Assembly: GCF_040954835.1 (NCBI RefSeq)
Contig: NC_090697.1
Location: forward strand, 42,716,788-42,780,787
Reading direction: 5' to 3'
Origin: Lepisosteus oculatus
Lineage: Eukaryota > Chordata > Actinopteri > Semionotiformes > Lepisosteidae
DNA length: 64,000 bases
Position 1 is the first letter of the stretch. The number at the start of each line of letters is the position of its first letter. The notes under the pieces were generated by a model. It worked only from the letters and a program-made list of their open reading frames with translations. It did no database searches and was not told the origin of the DNA. A program made the translations under genes and the position numbers. Positions 12,647-24,689 of this stretch are shown one piece after another.

Positions 12647-13383
12647 GTAAGTATTCTACATTTTATCAAAGAATACTTTAACCTGTAGATATACACGGAG
12701 TGAAAAGGAGGAGCTCGATACAAATTGTAATTTACAGTACAAAAGAGCTCAAGGATGGTGTCCAGTTTCTAACCATGCAGCAGTATACTGAAGTGTTTTT
12801 TTCCTTTCAAGACATTGATAAAAATAATGTTGCAAATTGTCATTTTTATCTAATTTTCCAAAACTCCTTTGATGGTGAATGCAAGGTGTTTGCAATTCTT
12901 TCATTGCCTGAAAGACTTGTTGAATTCCTTTTCTAATAAAGGCACTTCAGATGTCTGCTTTGCCTGTCTATAAAATAGACTTATCTGCAATTTTAAAAAG
13001 ATTAAATTCTCAGGACTAATAAGAATAATTTTGAGTACTGTACCATTAGTCTTTAATTGTTTTATGTCTTTAGGGGTGTCATCTTTATTTTTATTTTAAT
13101 AAATGTAATAAAAATATAATAAACACTTGAAGACTTTATTTTTCTACGATAGAATTACCAGCAGTGTGGCTACCTTTCAAATAAAAATGTTAAACTGCAC
13201 AAACACCGTATCATGAGCACAACCGAGACTTTAAATAAAGCTGAGGTCCCACCTTCTGCAAACAAATGAAAAGCAAACTTGAATGGGATCTGATGGAAAC
13301 TGCTTTCAGTACAATGTAAAATTCAGTGTTTTTAGTTGCTCTTATATTTTTTTCAAGTTCCACCAGTGTTACAGGTGCAACTT

Positions 13384-14166
13384 ATCACTCTTCCTAAATG
13401 TAATTTCTGTCCTAAAACACAGCTATGCCATCAAACATTTTCTAGGAATCCAAACCCTAACCCTAGCTAGGTTTAGATTGGTTAGGGTTCAGATTTTCGT
13501 CAAAGAATGAATGCAACCTTCCACTCATTTGAGTGAAACATATAACTCAGGGCATCAAAGTATTAGTTTGAAAAGCCTAAGCAACCTTGCCAAACCAAAG
13601 AAAATGTATCAACTATGGTACAATTTTATTTTTTGATAAGTATTATGTTATTGGAAATGTCATGTTGAATGGTGTTCTCAATGAGCATGGTTTCAGGTTT
13701 TAACAGGTTAAGAGGCAGGAATACCTGATAAATTTTACTTGTATCTGTTAAAATGCCAGTGCATTCAATCCCATATGCAAGAGTTTGAAAAGTATATCCA
13801 CTTTCTTCCAAACATTTGCTATTAGGGCAATTAAGTCAACATTCCCATTTAGGGCAATGCAGTGTATTGAGCCATGTATGCAAGAAAAGAAAAGTGAAGA
13901 TAACATTGAAATATCACTTTTCCTAAATTTAATTTTCTTTCCTAAAAAACAGGAATGTCATGCATGTCATCAAATGTTCTCTACATTTTCTAGGAATCCT
14001 AACCCTAGCTAAGGTTTTGGGTAGTTTAGGGTTAGGGTTCAGATCTTTTGAGTGAAACATATAACTCAGGACATCAAAGTATTAGTTTGAAAAGTCTAAG
14101 CAATCTTGCCATGACATGTTGAATGGTGTTCTCAATGAGCAGGGTTTCAGGGTTAAATAGGTAAAG
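13384..14166 (+). repeat. Diverged tandem duplication with telomere-like motifs
   Basis: Copy A spans about 13384-13714 and copy B about 13913-14166. Shared blocks include TTTTCTAGGAATCC, GAGTGAAACATATAACTCAG, CATCAAAGTATTAGTTTGAA and TTGAATGGTGTTCTCAATGA. Copy B lacks two blocks present in A. Each copy holds CCCTAA-type motifs facing TTAGGG-type motifs (AACCCTAACC and GGTTAGGGTT in A). It lies in the proposed first intron of FAM177B. Confidence 0.7.
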
Positions 14167-14333
14167 TGATGATAATGATGAAATATATTGCATTTCATAC
14201 ATAAGTATATGTATCATATACCGAGTGACAGAAATTTGGTTCCAAAAGTCATTTACATTCTAACTATCTCTCAATGCACATTCTTCAGATTGTGTCATAT
14301 GAAGAATATTTTTAAAAGAAGAGGTTATATTGA

Positions 14334-14555
14334 GGGGTGGTATCCCATTTAGACCTGCTGCCTTACAGCTCTTGGGCCCAGGGGTCAGTTATAGACCTGG
14401 GCACCGTTTCTGTGGAGTTCACACGTTCCAGCCATGTTTGTGTGGGTTTTGAACAGTTGCTTCCATTTCCTCCCCAAAGACATGTCTTTGGATTGTGGGA
14501 GGAAAACAGAGCACCTGGAGAAAACGCGCACAACCATGGGGAGACTGGTATCATA
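14334..14555. repeat. Head-to-head V-SINE pair forming a palindrome
   Basis: The left half reads as a V-SINE on the + strand (TGTGGAGTTCACACGTTCCA ... TTTCCTCC). The right half reads as the same central block inverted (TTTGGATTGTGGGAGGAAAA ... GGGGAGA). They meet at a perfect 18-base palindrome at 14474-14491, CCAAAGACATGTCTTTGG. It ends about 70 bases upstream of the FAM177B exon start. Confidence 0.55.
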
Positions 14556-14626
14556 ACACAAGCCAACACAATCTTTCATCACTCAGCCTTTGGTAGTTCT
14601 TCCCTTTACATTTTTAATAAGAGTTT

Positions 14627-17529
14627 ATGTCTAAGGATGTCACCCAACGGACATATCTGGATGGAACACATGTGTCCAAGCAGCAGGAGCCAAAGAGGAT
14701 TATCCACTTTGCTAGTGGAGAAACCTTGGAAGAGGAGAGCAGTGATGATGAAGATCAGAGTGTGCCCCATGTTAAGCTATTCAAGGTCCCAGTGGACACA
14801 GTAAGTACAAGCTCCAGTATATGGTTCTAAGGTATTAAAATACACTTTCCTCAGACTCAGAGTGAATGCTTGCCTAGCCTCTTACCGGACTCTGCAGCTG
14901 GCCTTCTTTTTTTAATTCTGCATCATGTTATAGCAGTTGCTCAATAAGACCTTTCTGTACTTTTAAATCCATTAAGCTGAGGCTGCACAACTTTCCAAAT
15001 GTACAATTTTGAAATCATCCTCAATTTTGTAAATGAAATATCTGATTGCTTATGGTCAAACTTCTCCATCTTTGGGAAACAGTAGAACAACTTTCGAGTA
15101 TCATTTTAGTCTGTTTGCCTTTTTTATGGTATCCCTCAGAACTGTTACAGTTATCTTTTCAGGCCCTGCTGTCATGGAAGGCATATGCTGGGTTTCTGTG
15201 GATGCAGGTTGTTAAGAAGTCCTTGTTTAGTAAGTACTGAAAGAAGCAACATGCTTTAGCTCATCAAAGAATCAAGTATCCATCCAGCCATTCCCTAACT
15301 GCTTCTTCTAGTTTAGGATGTCCTGGCAAGTAACTGGTGCAAGGTACTGTAGTTTACACCCTAGCTGGGATGCCAGCCCATCGCAAGGCACACACAGAGA
15401 CAGACACAGACTCACACCAGCAGTATGTTTTTGGACTGTGGGAGGAAACCAGAGCACGTGGAGGAAAAACAGGTGAACACAGGAAGAACATACAAACTCC
15501 ACACAGATGCTGTAGCACTCCAAGTCTGCGACTGAACCCAGAGTCCCAGTGCTCTGAGGTAACAATTCTAGCCAATGCACCACCGTATTGCCTAGAGCTG
15601 AGAATATTACATCAAAATCTCTGTAGGAACTTACTCTACAGTTAAATATTTGAGTGTGTACTGCTTTTGTGATAAATACTACAATGTAATTGCTGTGAAT
15701 AAGACAGGCAAATCATTTTGGTTGCATTTCAATAAATAGGAACTAACATCTTGTACCATGCGATGTCTCAACAATTTTTTTTTCCCCATTCAGCCTGTGA
15801 TTTTCTTGGGGGGAAACTGGCAAATCTGTTGGGACTTAATACTGCAAAATACCAGTACGCAGTAGATGAGTATCTCCGGAACAAAAATGAGGTTTGTATT
15901 CAAGAAAAAAAGGAGTTCTGGGATTTTACGCAGCTTCCAAAATGAGTCATTATGTTGTACGTGTCTGTCGTATGACATACAGCACACTGTTGTGCAGAAA
16001 AGTATGCAAATAGCACCAGGAAATTTTTCAACAGCACAGGTCCATTGGGCATGTCAGAAAAAAGTCTCAAAGAGAGCAAAGGATTAAACTGTAGGAGATT
16101 TGGGGGTTGGAAACCTAACATCATGGTAATACGGACCCACCTAACGTAGGTTGTAGAGACACTGGAAAACTATTGGTTTGGAAGCTCTCTAAAATCTAAG
16201 TGTCAACATCACAGAATTTAGAAAAAGAGGCAAAATAGAGGAATAAAATGCTACATTCACAATTTATAGTTATGGTTTATATTTCCTAACCCTCTACAAA
16301 TATTTAAGCCACCATTAAAGGTTTTTAAGAAGAATTTCATGGCCCAGTCTGATCTAGTATCATACTGTACCTGTTGTATAAATGCCATTGCATTTGTAGA
16401 GACGCTCCACAATACATATGCCTTTTCATTATTTTTTAAATGAACTGAAATAATTCAACTTTGGACAGAATTGTATCATACAATTTGAGGTAATCTGATT
16501 ATTTATGTACAGCAGATAAGTGTTGACAACACCTGTGTTCTTCTGTATAAGTGTTACACAGGCTGTAAACTGTTATTGAATTCTATTGCTTACCTCAGTT
16601 TCTGGGAAAAAGTAATTAATATGCATATGCATAAACATATACTTATATTCACCCATCTATATTGTTCATACAGCCCACAGCTCTGATAGATTCACATTCT
16701 AATACATAATTTCCATTGTTTTAAAACCAGTACTTTGTATGTGCTGCATATTTTTTCTATATACTGTACTGTATTTAAACCTTTCAAAGAAAAATGATGG
16801 TTGCATACTTAAATACAGTTTAGTAGATAAGTTATAATAGATGTATCTATATGTATTATGTAGATGTACAAGACTTCTAGACATCATATACAGGTATTGT
16901 ACGGCAACATTGTATATCTGGAACTTGTCACTGTATAAAAACAATTCATGAAATGTGTACAGTACAATATCTCTGTTATAAAAGAATTGAAACTTCATAT
17001 CAGTATTACATTTTACAAAATATAAATGCAAAAAAAATAATTTGTCAGTCACTGTTACTTGTTCAATCATCATGTATCAAAATAAAAAATAAGCAAAGGT
17101 AGATTTTAAGTGAGTAAAGTTGGATCAATTTGCTGTTCTCTAGGTTAGATTAACCAAATTACCTCCTGTCATTTTAAAATATAATTTTATCAAGTAATCT
17201 TTTTCTGTAATCTTTTTTATGGTTTTAAATTCTGACATATGCATACTCTTTAGTATCTCATTAATCCTACTTTTGATTTTTTGAAAACGTTCTCTAACGT
17301 GTGGTGTCGAACCATATTAAATTCCCAGCATTCAGAAGACAAAGATGTTGAAGAAATTCCAATGAAGCAGATGACAGATAAGCAAGATCTTTCCCTGCGA
17401 AACACAGAGTATGGAGCTATAAACATGACAGGCATGGCTCTACAGTCATCTCCATGCAGCACTGTACCCAACAGTCACCATGGGACAGCTGGGACTCACA
17501 ACACCGGCTACATAGAAGATGAAAGATAA
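14627..17529 (+). CDS. fam177b: FAM177B, FAM177-family protein (4 firm coding exons)
   Basis: Exons are 14627-14800, 15163-15229, 15794-15891 and 17329-17529. The GT-AG introns join in phase to 179 residues if translation starts at 14627, or about 183 with the upstream exon at 12626. The family signature is clear: PKRIIHFASGETLEE near residue 22, followed by an acidic stretch, then LLSWKAYAGFLW (the hydrophobic segment equivalent to LSWGPYL.FW), then CDFLGGKLANLLGL and AKYQYAVDEY. The last exon encodes a polar tail with EYGAIN. Family members FAM177A1 and FAM177B are small; FAM177A1 is reported at the Golgi, and the function of FAM177B is unknown to me. The B paralogue is chosen because it lies directly downstream of BROX in the same orientation. 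The human protein is about 158 residues (recalled), so the tail here is longer. Confidence 0.9.
15281..15593 (-). repeat. V-SINE (DANA/mermaid-like)
   Basis: Minus-strand copy in the FAM177B intron between the exons ending at 15229 and starting at 15794. Its head is at the right (CAATACGGTGGTGCATTGGC), its centre carries TTTTTGGACTGTGGGAGGAA on the + strand, and its tail is the CATCCAGCCATTC end near 15281. Confidence 0.6.
15892..17328 (+). other. fam177b: FAM177B last intron
   Basis: A 1.4-kb AT-rich intron with donor GTTTGT and acceptor AAATTCCCAG. No repeat family or second gene was recognised inside. The open frames on either strand lack composition or homology that would support coding. 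Confidence 0.6.
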
Positions 17530-18395
17530 TCTGCTTCTTTTGTATCAAATTTTTTGTACACAATTGCTCAAAATTCTGAAATACAACAGCACTGGAAAAT
17601 CAATTATGAAAAACATTAAACATTTTGGGGTATTTCAATATACACTAGATATATTTTAGACTGCAAAACTTTAAGAATTATGTGTGAATGTGAATCATCA
17701 GCACAATATATTTCTTAAAATGTGTTTTAGAAGTATAACTGCTAGACTATTCCAAACAGTATATTTTCAGAAGTAAAGAATAGCTTGTTGCTTTTTATGT
17801 CAGCATTTATTTTAATCTGAACTGTCTGGCCCTATGGCTATATAATGTGTTGTTTAGCTGAATTCACAAAGAGTTCACAAAGCCTGTATACCAAAGTGTT
17901 ATTTACTGAACTGGTCTGTGATAATGTGGACTTTTTTTCTTGTTTCTTGGAACACAATAACATGCCTTTACTACAGGACGTCAATATTTTTTCTCTCTTA
18001 CATCAATACATTTTAATTTATGTGCACAAATCTCTCTAGAATAATTATTGAACACTTTATTAGTAATATTTCAACCATAATTGAAGTACTAACATATTCC
18101 TGCTATGTTGCTTGTGCTATTTTTTGCAATATCATATTTATGTAAATACATCCACCCATTTTCTAACTGCTTAATCCAATGCAGGGTCACAATCAAAGAC
18201 ACAAGGCAAGGGATACACCCTGAACACAAACTCAGCACAGATAGCACCCCAGTTCCAGAACTAAATCTAGGGTACCTGCACTGCAAGGCAGCAGTCCTAA
18301 CCAGCATGCCACCCTATTTATGTAAATGGTCAATGGTCACTGCTCAGCAGATTTTTTTAGTGAGAAGAGAATGTTTTTAATAAACCTCACTCATT
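17530..18395 (+). other. fam177b: FAM177B 3' UTR (proposed)
   Basis: Non-coding sequence follows the stop. Candidate polyadenylation signals are ATTAAA at 17615-17620 and AATAAA at 18379-18384. A truncated V-SINE (18149-18315) would lie inside the longer form. Confidence 0.4.
18149..18315 (-). repeat. V-SINE with internal deletion
   Basis: The + strand starts with CATCCACCCATTTTCTAACT and GCAGGGTCAC, the V-SINE tail end. It then jumps to ACAGATAGCACCCCAG and CTAACCAGCATGCCACC, the head. The conserved central block is missing, so the copy is about half length. Confidence 0.55.
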
Positions 18396-19909
18396 CTAAA
18401 ATATTTTATCCTATTTAAAATGTAATACACTAAAACAAGTGTAGACATATCTCTGTCTGCCTGTCTGTTTGCATAGATATCACTTTCATCCCTTTATTTT
18501 TTTCTTTCCTGAACTTTTCCCCTTTAGCAATGAGTTACCTAGTGTGACAAGATGTCTCGTTAACAAACAACAAGCAATGTACTGTGTTGTTTGTTTTGAA
18601 AGGTTTATCAGCTATACCAACATCTGTGACATTTGTGTTAAATATTTAGACCTGTAGATTCTACTGTATAGGATGATAATGTAGAGCATCAAATACTGTT
18701 TCAGGAGAGCAAGCTATGGTAGAGTACTAAAACACTATTCATATATGACAAACATCTGACAAACTGAACTACAGTATGTGCTGCATATATTGCACCCAAG
18801 CACACAAAATACACAGTTTGAATCTGAACTGGAATTAATCAATGGATCAGAAAGAATTAGGCATTTACTGTATGTCAATTCATCACTTTCATCACATGCA
18901 GTAGGTAGTGTAAGGAAGCAAAAAAAAGACTTTCAAAATGCTTGGATATGAAATTCAAAAAGTAGTATTTAAATAAGTTAAAGAAAAGTTCAAATGATGT
19001 TATGCATTAGTTTGAGCTTGCTAGCTGGGAAAAGAAGCCTGCAACACACCTCCTATGCGCCTCCAATAGAATCTTGAAGTAAAGACTGGATGAGATTCTT
19101 AAAATATTCAATTACAAGCAGCCAGCTGAGAAACATTGGTAGGATACTGCAGCTAGCTGGTTAGCATATGGGTGTATTACAGATTTATGTGTGGAGTTTA
19201 CATGTTGTTCCATGTTTGTGTGGATTTTCACAGGTAATAAGTCTCCTCCAACTTTCTAACAATATGCTAGTGAGGTTAATTTGTGTGTCTAAATTGTAAG
19301 TGTGAGATCTGTGTGTGACAGAGAGATGGACTGGCATGCTGTTTAGATATAGCCCCTAAACTGCTGTTTGCTTCTGGGAAAGGCTAACACTTACTAGGAA
19401 TAACTGGCTTTCTCTTAATGGATAGATGATATGTAAATTACATATTTAAAAAGTTACCCAAATGCTTTAAATATGTAATTACTATTTGATGAGTTATGGG
19501 TAATTTCGAAAAAAAACACTTGACCGGGGCTTTCAAGAAAAAAAGGTTCTTCCTTCAATTCGTATATATATTCTCCGCAAGGTGGCAGTGCTGTTGTTTG
19601 CTACCTTGACCGTAAAGCAATTATGCTGTAGCAAACTGTTTTGTGGCGGTGCTGTTTTCGAATGTATTAATTTCTTTTTGAATATCTTGATTCGTTTCCA
19701 ATTTTTTTATGTTTTGCATTTCAGAGCTACTGTATAATACAGCACTCAATATACTGTAAAAAAGACGATTCGTGCGATTGAGATTAGCCTTTCCACTAAT
19801 AACAACGGCAGTACAAACCAATTTCGCTTCCGTAAAGAACGTTCTTATTAAGATTATTGATAGAAAGCTGCTATAAATATTTTTAAGCACAACAAAAGTA
19901 AAATTAGTC
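18396..19909. other. Intergenic, FAM177B to tRNA-Ser
   Basis: No coding exon seen. It holds a degraded V-SINE (19142-19430) and a perfect 12-base inverted repeat, AATTACATATTT at 19436-19447 with its complement at 19469-19480. Confidence 0.5.
19142..19430 (+). repeat. V-SINE, strongly diverged
   Basis: A head-like GCTAGCTGGTTAGCATATGG is followed by the central GTGTGGAGTTTACATGTTGT block, then a tail with TGGACTGGC and ending near ATGGATAGATGA. Many small changes separate it from the other copies. Confidence 0.45.
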
Positions 19910-19991
19910 CGACGAGGATGGGATTCGAACCCACGCGTGCAGAGCACAATGGATTAGCAGTCCATCGCCTTAACCACTCGGCCACCTCGTC
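19910..19991 (-). tRNA. tRNA-Ser (anticodon GCT)
   Basis: The 82-base minus-strand sequence folds as a class II tRNA. The acceptor stem is GACGAGG paired with CCTCGTC, the discriminator is G, and the D-arm/A-box text is TGGCCGAGTGGTTAAGGC. The anticodon loop is CTGCTAA with GCT as anticodon (AGC on the + strand at 19956-19958). A variable arm follows, then the B-box GGTTCGAATCC. It reads serine AGC/AGU codons. No intron and no mismatch in the acceptor stem are visible, so it looks functional. T-runs on its 3' side (AAAA on the + strand at 19900-19903 and 19894-19897) fit pol III termination. Confidence 0.95.
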
Positions 19992-21779
19992 AGCTGATAG
20001 CTATGCACTGCACGTCTACTATTTTAAAATTCTACATAACTATGCTATAAAGTATACTATATTTCAAATTAATAGTCATTCGAAACATTCTGCATTACAG
20101 AAAATTTCCAACATTTGTAAAGGCATATATTTGTAATGTATGTGGAAGAGTGTGACGAATACAAGGTTTCTATGTACAATGTAGATAACCCCTCCTTTCC
20201 ATAGGCAAATACAACATACACATTTTCCATATTTGCAAAAAAAGTATACTCTTGTAATTCGTAGAAAGATTATTTTTTATTAACCAGACCCTAAAGTACC
20301 AGCATCAACCGAGGGACAAAAAAAAATATTTCAGATTAGGTTTGCCTGTTTCGTGCTACTCGCGGGTTTTGTTCCAGTCGAGATCGCAGTTATCTGAACT
20401 TTTATTCGTAAGCTGTTTATAAGAACCTTTTTAGGTTTTTCACATGCTGGGAAGTTGGTGTTTTTAAGTAAAAGTTTATAATTACGTTTCCCTTCAACAG
20501 TTAAAAGAAATGTGTTACATTCATTATTGAAGACAACATTTAAATGCATCCTTCTTGCTGTAGCTCATTAAGGGTAACTAAAACTGAACTAAAACACAAC
20601 ACAGGAGAGTCCCACTTTCCCCCAACGAGCGCTCATGGTGGATGTGCACAATATGTATGATACCACCTCTGTTTTTTTGCCAGCACTTGCTGCAAAAATA
20701 TGATATAAAAATATTACGGGTTTTATCACGTGGAAATTTTTTTTATTCTTATTTGAGAGTGGAAACAATAAGATAATTAATTTCCTACCGAATAATAATA
20801 GGAACAGAACTTCAAACACCTGCGGGTGAACTGAGAAGAGTACTAGACCGACGATTACTTTTTTCACTGTTGAATTAAAAGCTTTGACGAATTGTATGTC
20901 AAAGTGAACAGTGTAAGAAAAAGGTTCTTCTTCGTGATATAAATAATATATAGTATAGTTTATGTGTACTTGTTTGCGTTAACTATTGTTTCTAGACTGA
21001 TTTGTTGCCTCTAACCTAAATGTTTCACCTACATTATTACGCTTAACATTCACTATAACCGTCCTCCACTGATTCTTTGTATCAAACGCCAATTTATCGA
21101 TTGTAAACCCTGCCTAATTTATTTAATGTCAGTTTGCCTTGAAAATGGTTACTTTAATTTGTATACTATATACTGTAACGCAATGCGAACCCCGAAGCGT
21201 TACAATACTTAGGACATACAAAGACAATACCACAGGATTTTCACAATAAGGACATATTGCCACAGTAGATAAGAATCTATAGTGTAGTCATAGTACAAAA
21301 TCCAATGGTACTTATCCCGAAGTATACAAACCGCCAGTACTATCTTTACAATATAATCCCAAATAAAAAAATAAAAAAATACATTGTCATAACCTTCAAT
21401 TCAGTTCAAGGTGTATTATCCTCTGGGGGAAATTTATTTTACTGTACAGTCCAAACAACTAGGAACACAAACATTACCAACTGAGAAGATGGTACAATAC
21501 TTTTACTATTATAATCTTTAGAGGAAAAACCGTTCTTATATTCCTATCAACATTTTGGTATACATAAATATGTATTTTCAGTTAGATATACCTGGACTTT
21601 TTGCTAGTAGTAGAAACTGGGGAAATAATACTTTTTTTCAGATTTAAACACATAAGATCTCCTAATACTCGAGGATATTTAAATCCATACGTTTTTCTTC
21701 GTTGCTTCTTTCTTTAAACAGTGCTTAACAACGAATAAATTACTAATAAGTAGCTTGTTTTTCAGGGAGTTGGGGATGC
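19992..21779. other. Intergenic, tRNA-Ser to DISP1 promoter
   Basis: About 1.8 kb with no gene or repeat family recognised. CpG dinucleotides look somewhat more frequent than further downstream, as expected near a promoter. Open frames here are short and unsupported. Confidence 0.4.
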
Positions 21780-22022
21780 TTTAGTATTACAATGCTCTTG
21801 CACGTATCGAGATTCTGCTGAACGGTGACTAAACCTGCGTAGGCTTCGCCCCTCCCTGCTGTTGTCTGGGTCGCTGACGCTATATCCGCGAGGCCCTGGT
21901 TACTGCAGCACTGCCTTGGACGCTGCAGGAGTTCACTTCCTGTTTGGTCTGCTTAGCAAACAGACAACAGGGAGACACTGACTGAGCGGCCGTGATTCAT
22001 CCATGCAAGTTAATAGATGCAA
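21780..22022 (+). promoter_or_regulatory. disp1: Probable DISP1 promoter and non-coding first exon
   Basis: A locally GC- and CpG-richer island in AT-rich DNA holds CTTCGCCCCTCCCTGC, TCGCTGACGC and an ETS-like CACTTCCTG, ending at GATGCAA followed by the donor GTAAGAG (22023). The only ATG near the donor gives no long frame, so the exon would be 5' UTR. Assignment to DISP1 rests on gene order: DISP1 lies downstream of FAM177B on the same strand in human. The transcription start is not fixed by the sequence. DISP1 encodes the Dispatched transporter that releases cholesterol-modified Hedgehog; none of its coding sequence was recognised in the window. Confidence 0.5.
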
Positions 22023-23609
22023 GTAAGAGATTTTGTTTCATTTCGCTGTCTTATTTTGTAATACCGGAATCATGATTCTGCGAAATGAAAATTTCCTTTA
22101 TAAAGCAATATGAGAGCTGATCAGCCCACTTGGATTTATAGTAGCTACCTCATACAGTATGTAGACGCTTGTATTGTACGCACAGTTTTTGTTAACTTTT
22201 TTCGTATCAGATTGAATGCATTATATAGATGTCGGTATCGGCGTAACTATTTTCAGACTTGAATTGCAATGCGCCTATTTTTTAAGGGTGGACGTTCGGT
22301 GTGTTGATAAATTGTGTTTGAAATATAAGACTTAATGTTATTTATCCACTTTGTTGTGTAATAAATTATACTTGGATAACGTTCAAATTAACCCTAACTT
22401 TTATATTTTAGGTCTACAGTAAAACGTAACAGTTGTTGTCAGGTGAAAATAACATTTATTCTTTCATGTACATGCTGCTTACGTTATGAAAAGACCTGTA
22501 GAAGTATTTTTACAAATGAAATACGAATGAAAGATCTGGCTTTGGTTCGGATTGGTGTTAAGGAATGGAATTCGTTCGCATTTAACAGTGCTTTTGGTAT
22601 CGTGGCTACTATCACCATAGATAACTATACCATGCTTTACATGCTTGGACTTTAGTGGGTTATTGATTTATTACCTTGTCTACTCCCGTTTATATTCTGA
22701 ATGCCTTTAGAAATCGTGGTTACCAGTAGGTGGCACTATTCCCTTTCGGCTGGAATTACGAGCCGAATGGCCTAGAACGGTGAGCGGGACACTGATGTAC
22801 AGTAGGAAGGCAGTTAACTGTTTTTGGAGGACATCAGACTCTTCGGGTTTTTATTCTAACTTTTTAATTTGAGGCCAGTTAATTGCAACTCACTGATTTT
22901 TTTAAACCTCCTATCTTTAATTCTTGAACGTACACATGTATGTTCACTGCATGTAAAAATACAGTTTAACATGTATTCTGTAGTTTCTCTTGTAAAATTG
23001 GCCTAATCAATACTACATGCCTTTTCTTTATTAAAGAGAGATTATTTGTTGGAAAACCTTCTGAAGTGCAACACAGTTTTGAAATTTGCACAAGGAATGG
23101 TCAAGGTTTGTTACAATATATATTTAGAAGCATTTATTTAATCCAAAACATGGAAAGGCACACAATAGGTATGTAAGTAAATATTTACTTTTGTGGACCG
23201 CTGTTGTAAGACACATTTTTAATTGTTTTTATGTGAGGGACGTGAATGTTTTGTTTTCCTTTAGTGCTCCAGCTGGGAAGCAGAAACAGAAGACTGCTCT
23301 GGGTGCTTTTTTTCTTTCTAGCTTGCGGTCTTGTTGAGGCTTGCCTTAGTGATCAGCTTCAAAGCACACAGAGGAAGAATATTCACCTCATCCCCTTAGA
23401 TTGTGTTCTCAGCTTCTGTTGCCAACAGCAACCTGATAGGTTGTTTATACCCTTTTAGCCTAATGCATGAAAGGATGTTTTGTATCTTGAGGAGGACACT
23501 TTGCTATACAGAAGTGTGCTACTTAGACTTTATTGTTTTGCAATCCTTTCTCTATTGATCTATGTACCATATTCATTTTTAAATGATCATTAATATATAT
23601 TGTAAAAGT

Positions 23610-24010
23610 TTATGTTTTGTTGGAATCAAGTCAGGACATTGACTGGGCAACTCAAGGATGTTCACTTCTTGTTAAGATGCTATAGTGGAGCTTTGGCCTT
23701 GTGCTTTGGGTCATTGTCCTGCAGAAAATTGAGTTTTCATCCGATTTACATCAGGTCTTTCCTGATTAAGGTAGGCTTTAGAAGATTTACCTGTGCTTTG
23801 GTGCTTCCATTTTCCTTTTAATCTTGACAAGTTTCCCAGTCCATACCAATGAGAAGCAGAGCTATAACATAATTTTGCCACCACTATGCTTGACAGTAGG
23901 ATTGGTGTTGACCGGGTGATGTGCCAGACACACTGCTTTGCATTTAGAATATATCTGTTTGTCTGCCTCCTTTTTTGTATGAATAGAGTTGATATAGACA
24001 CATCAATTAA
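23610..24010 (-). mobile_element. Tc1/mariner transposase fragment
   Basis: On the minus strand near 23880 a KHSGGKIML remnant matches the VKHGGG..M block. Near 23705-23730 there is a QDNDPKH-like text (CAGGACAATGACCCAAAGCA), and near 23640 a remnant of the P.QSPDLNP block. Several stops and frame changes interrupt it. No terminal repeats were identified, so limits are approximate. Confidence 0.55.
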
Positions 24011-24371
24011 TATTTAGACAAAATGTAAATCAAGCCATATTTCCTGTCTGTATAACAAGACAGTTATGTTTTTAATACATTTTCTGTCTTGTGTTTTGTA
24101 AGAGGAGAGGCCTGTGCCTTTGTGCTTGAAGAGGTAGTACAAAACTCTAGTTCAAGTATGTATTGCAGTGCCTGGTTCATTGTCATTATTTTTTTCTGAG
24201 AGGATAGGATTATGGAATGAAAGTGATGTTTATGATAAGGGATAAAATGCAGGTTTCTGAGCAGCAGAATAAACTACACAGAAGAGTCTTCTCTTTGCAG
24301 CTGATGAACAAATGTAAGAAAGGTGGTTTGCCCTTTACCTTTCTAAAGTTAGTGTTGTTTTTAGTATGTAT

Positions 24372-24496
24372 GTGCTTTAGTCAGTATGTTTGTGCAGGTT
24401 AATAGCATGCAGACCTTTATTGCACTCACACCACACAGAAGAGGAAATAAAGCAAAATTCTTACTTAAACCTGCATAAACATACTGACTGAAGCAC
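24372..24496. repeat. Inverted repeat, 29-base arms
   Basis: The arm at 24372-24400 (core CAGTATGTTTGTGCAGGTT) is matched by the complement of 24468-24496 with about two mismatches, leaving a loop of 67 bases. It may be a MITE remnant or a snap-back duplication. No terminal TA pair or transposase was linked to it. Confidence 0.7.
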
Positions 24497-24689
24497 TAAA
24501 GAAAGGTACCACTCAGGTCTAAGGGTAAATATTCTAAAATATTCTAAACATACGGTAGATATCAAACATTATCATGGAAAATGTGGACATATCACGACAC
24601 GTTTTTAGTATGAAACATTACACTTTTTGAAAGAAAACATTCCAAAGTTAGTATCGTATATAATTTCCCTGAGCATTAAGAATTATTCA

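Noticed and set aside
14337-14804. 155-codon open frame overlapping the FAM177B exon
   Set aside because: Its first two thirds are SINE palindrome sequence and the rest is the FAM177B exon in a wrong frame.
15308-15645. Overlapping frames of 73-102 codons
   Set aside because: They lie in a V-SINE copy; repeated SINE text explains the lack of stops.
23246-23458. 70-codon frame after a TTTAG acceptor-like site
   Set aside because: No matching donor and no similarity to any DISP1 coding region I know.
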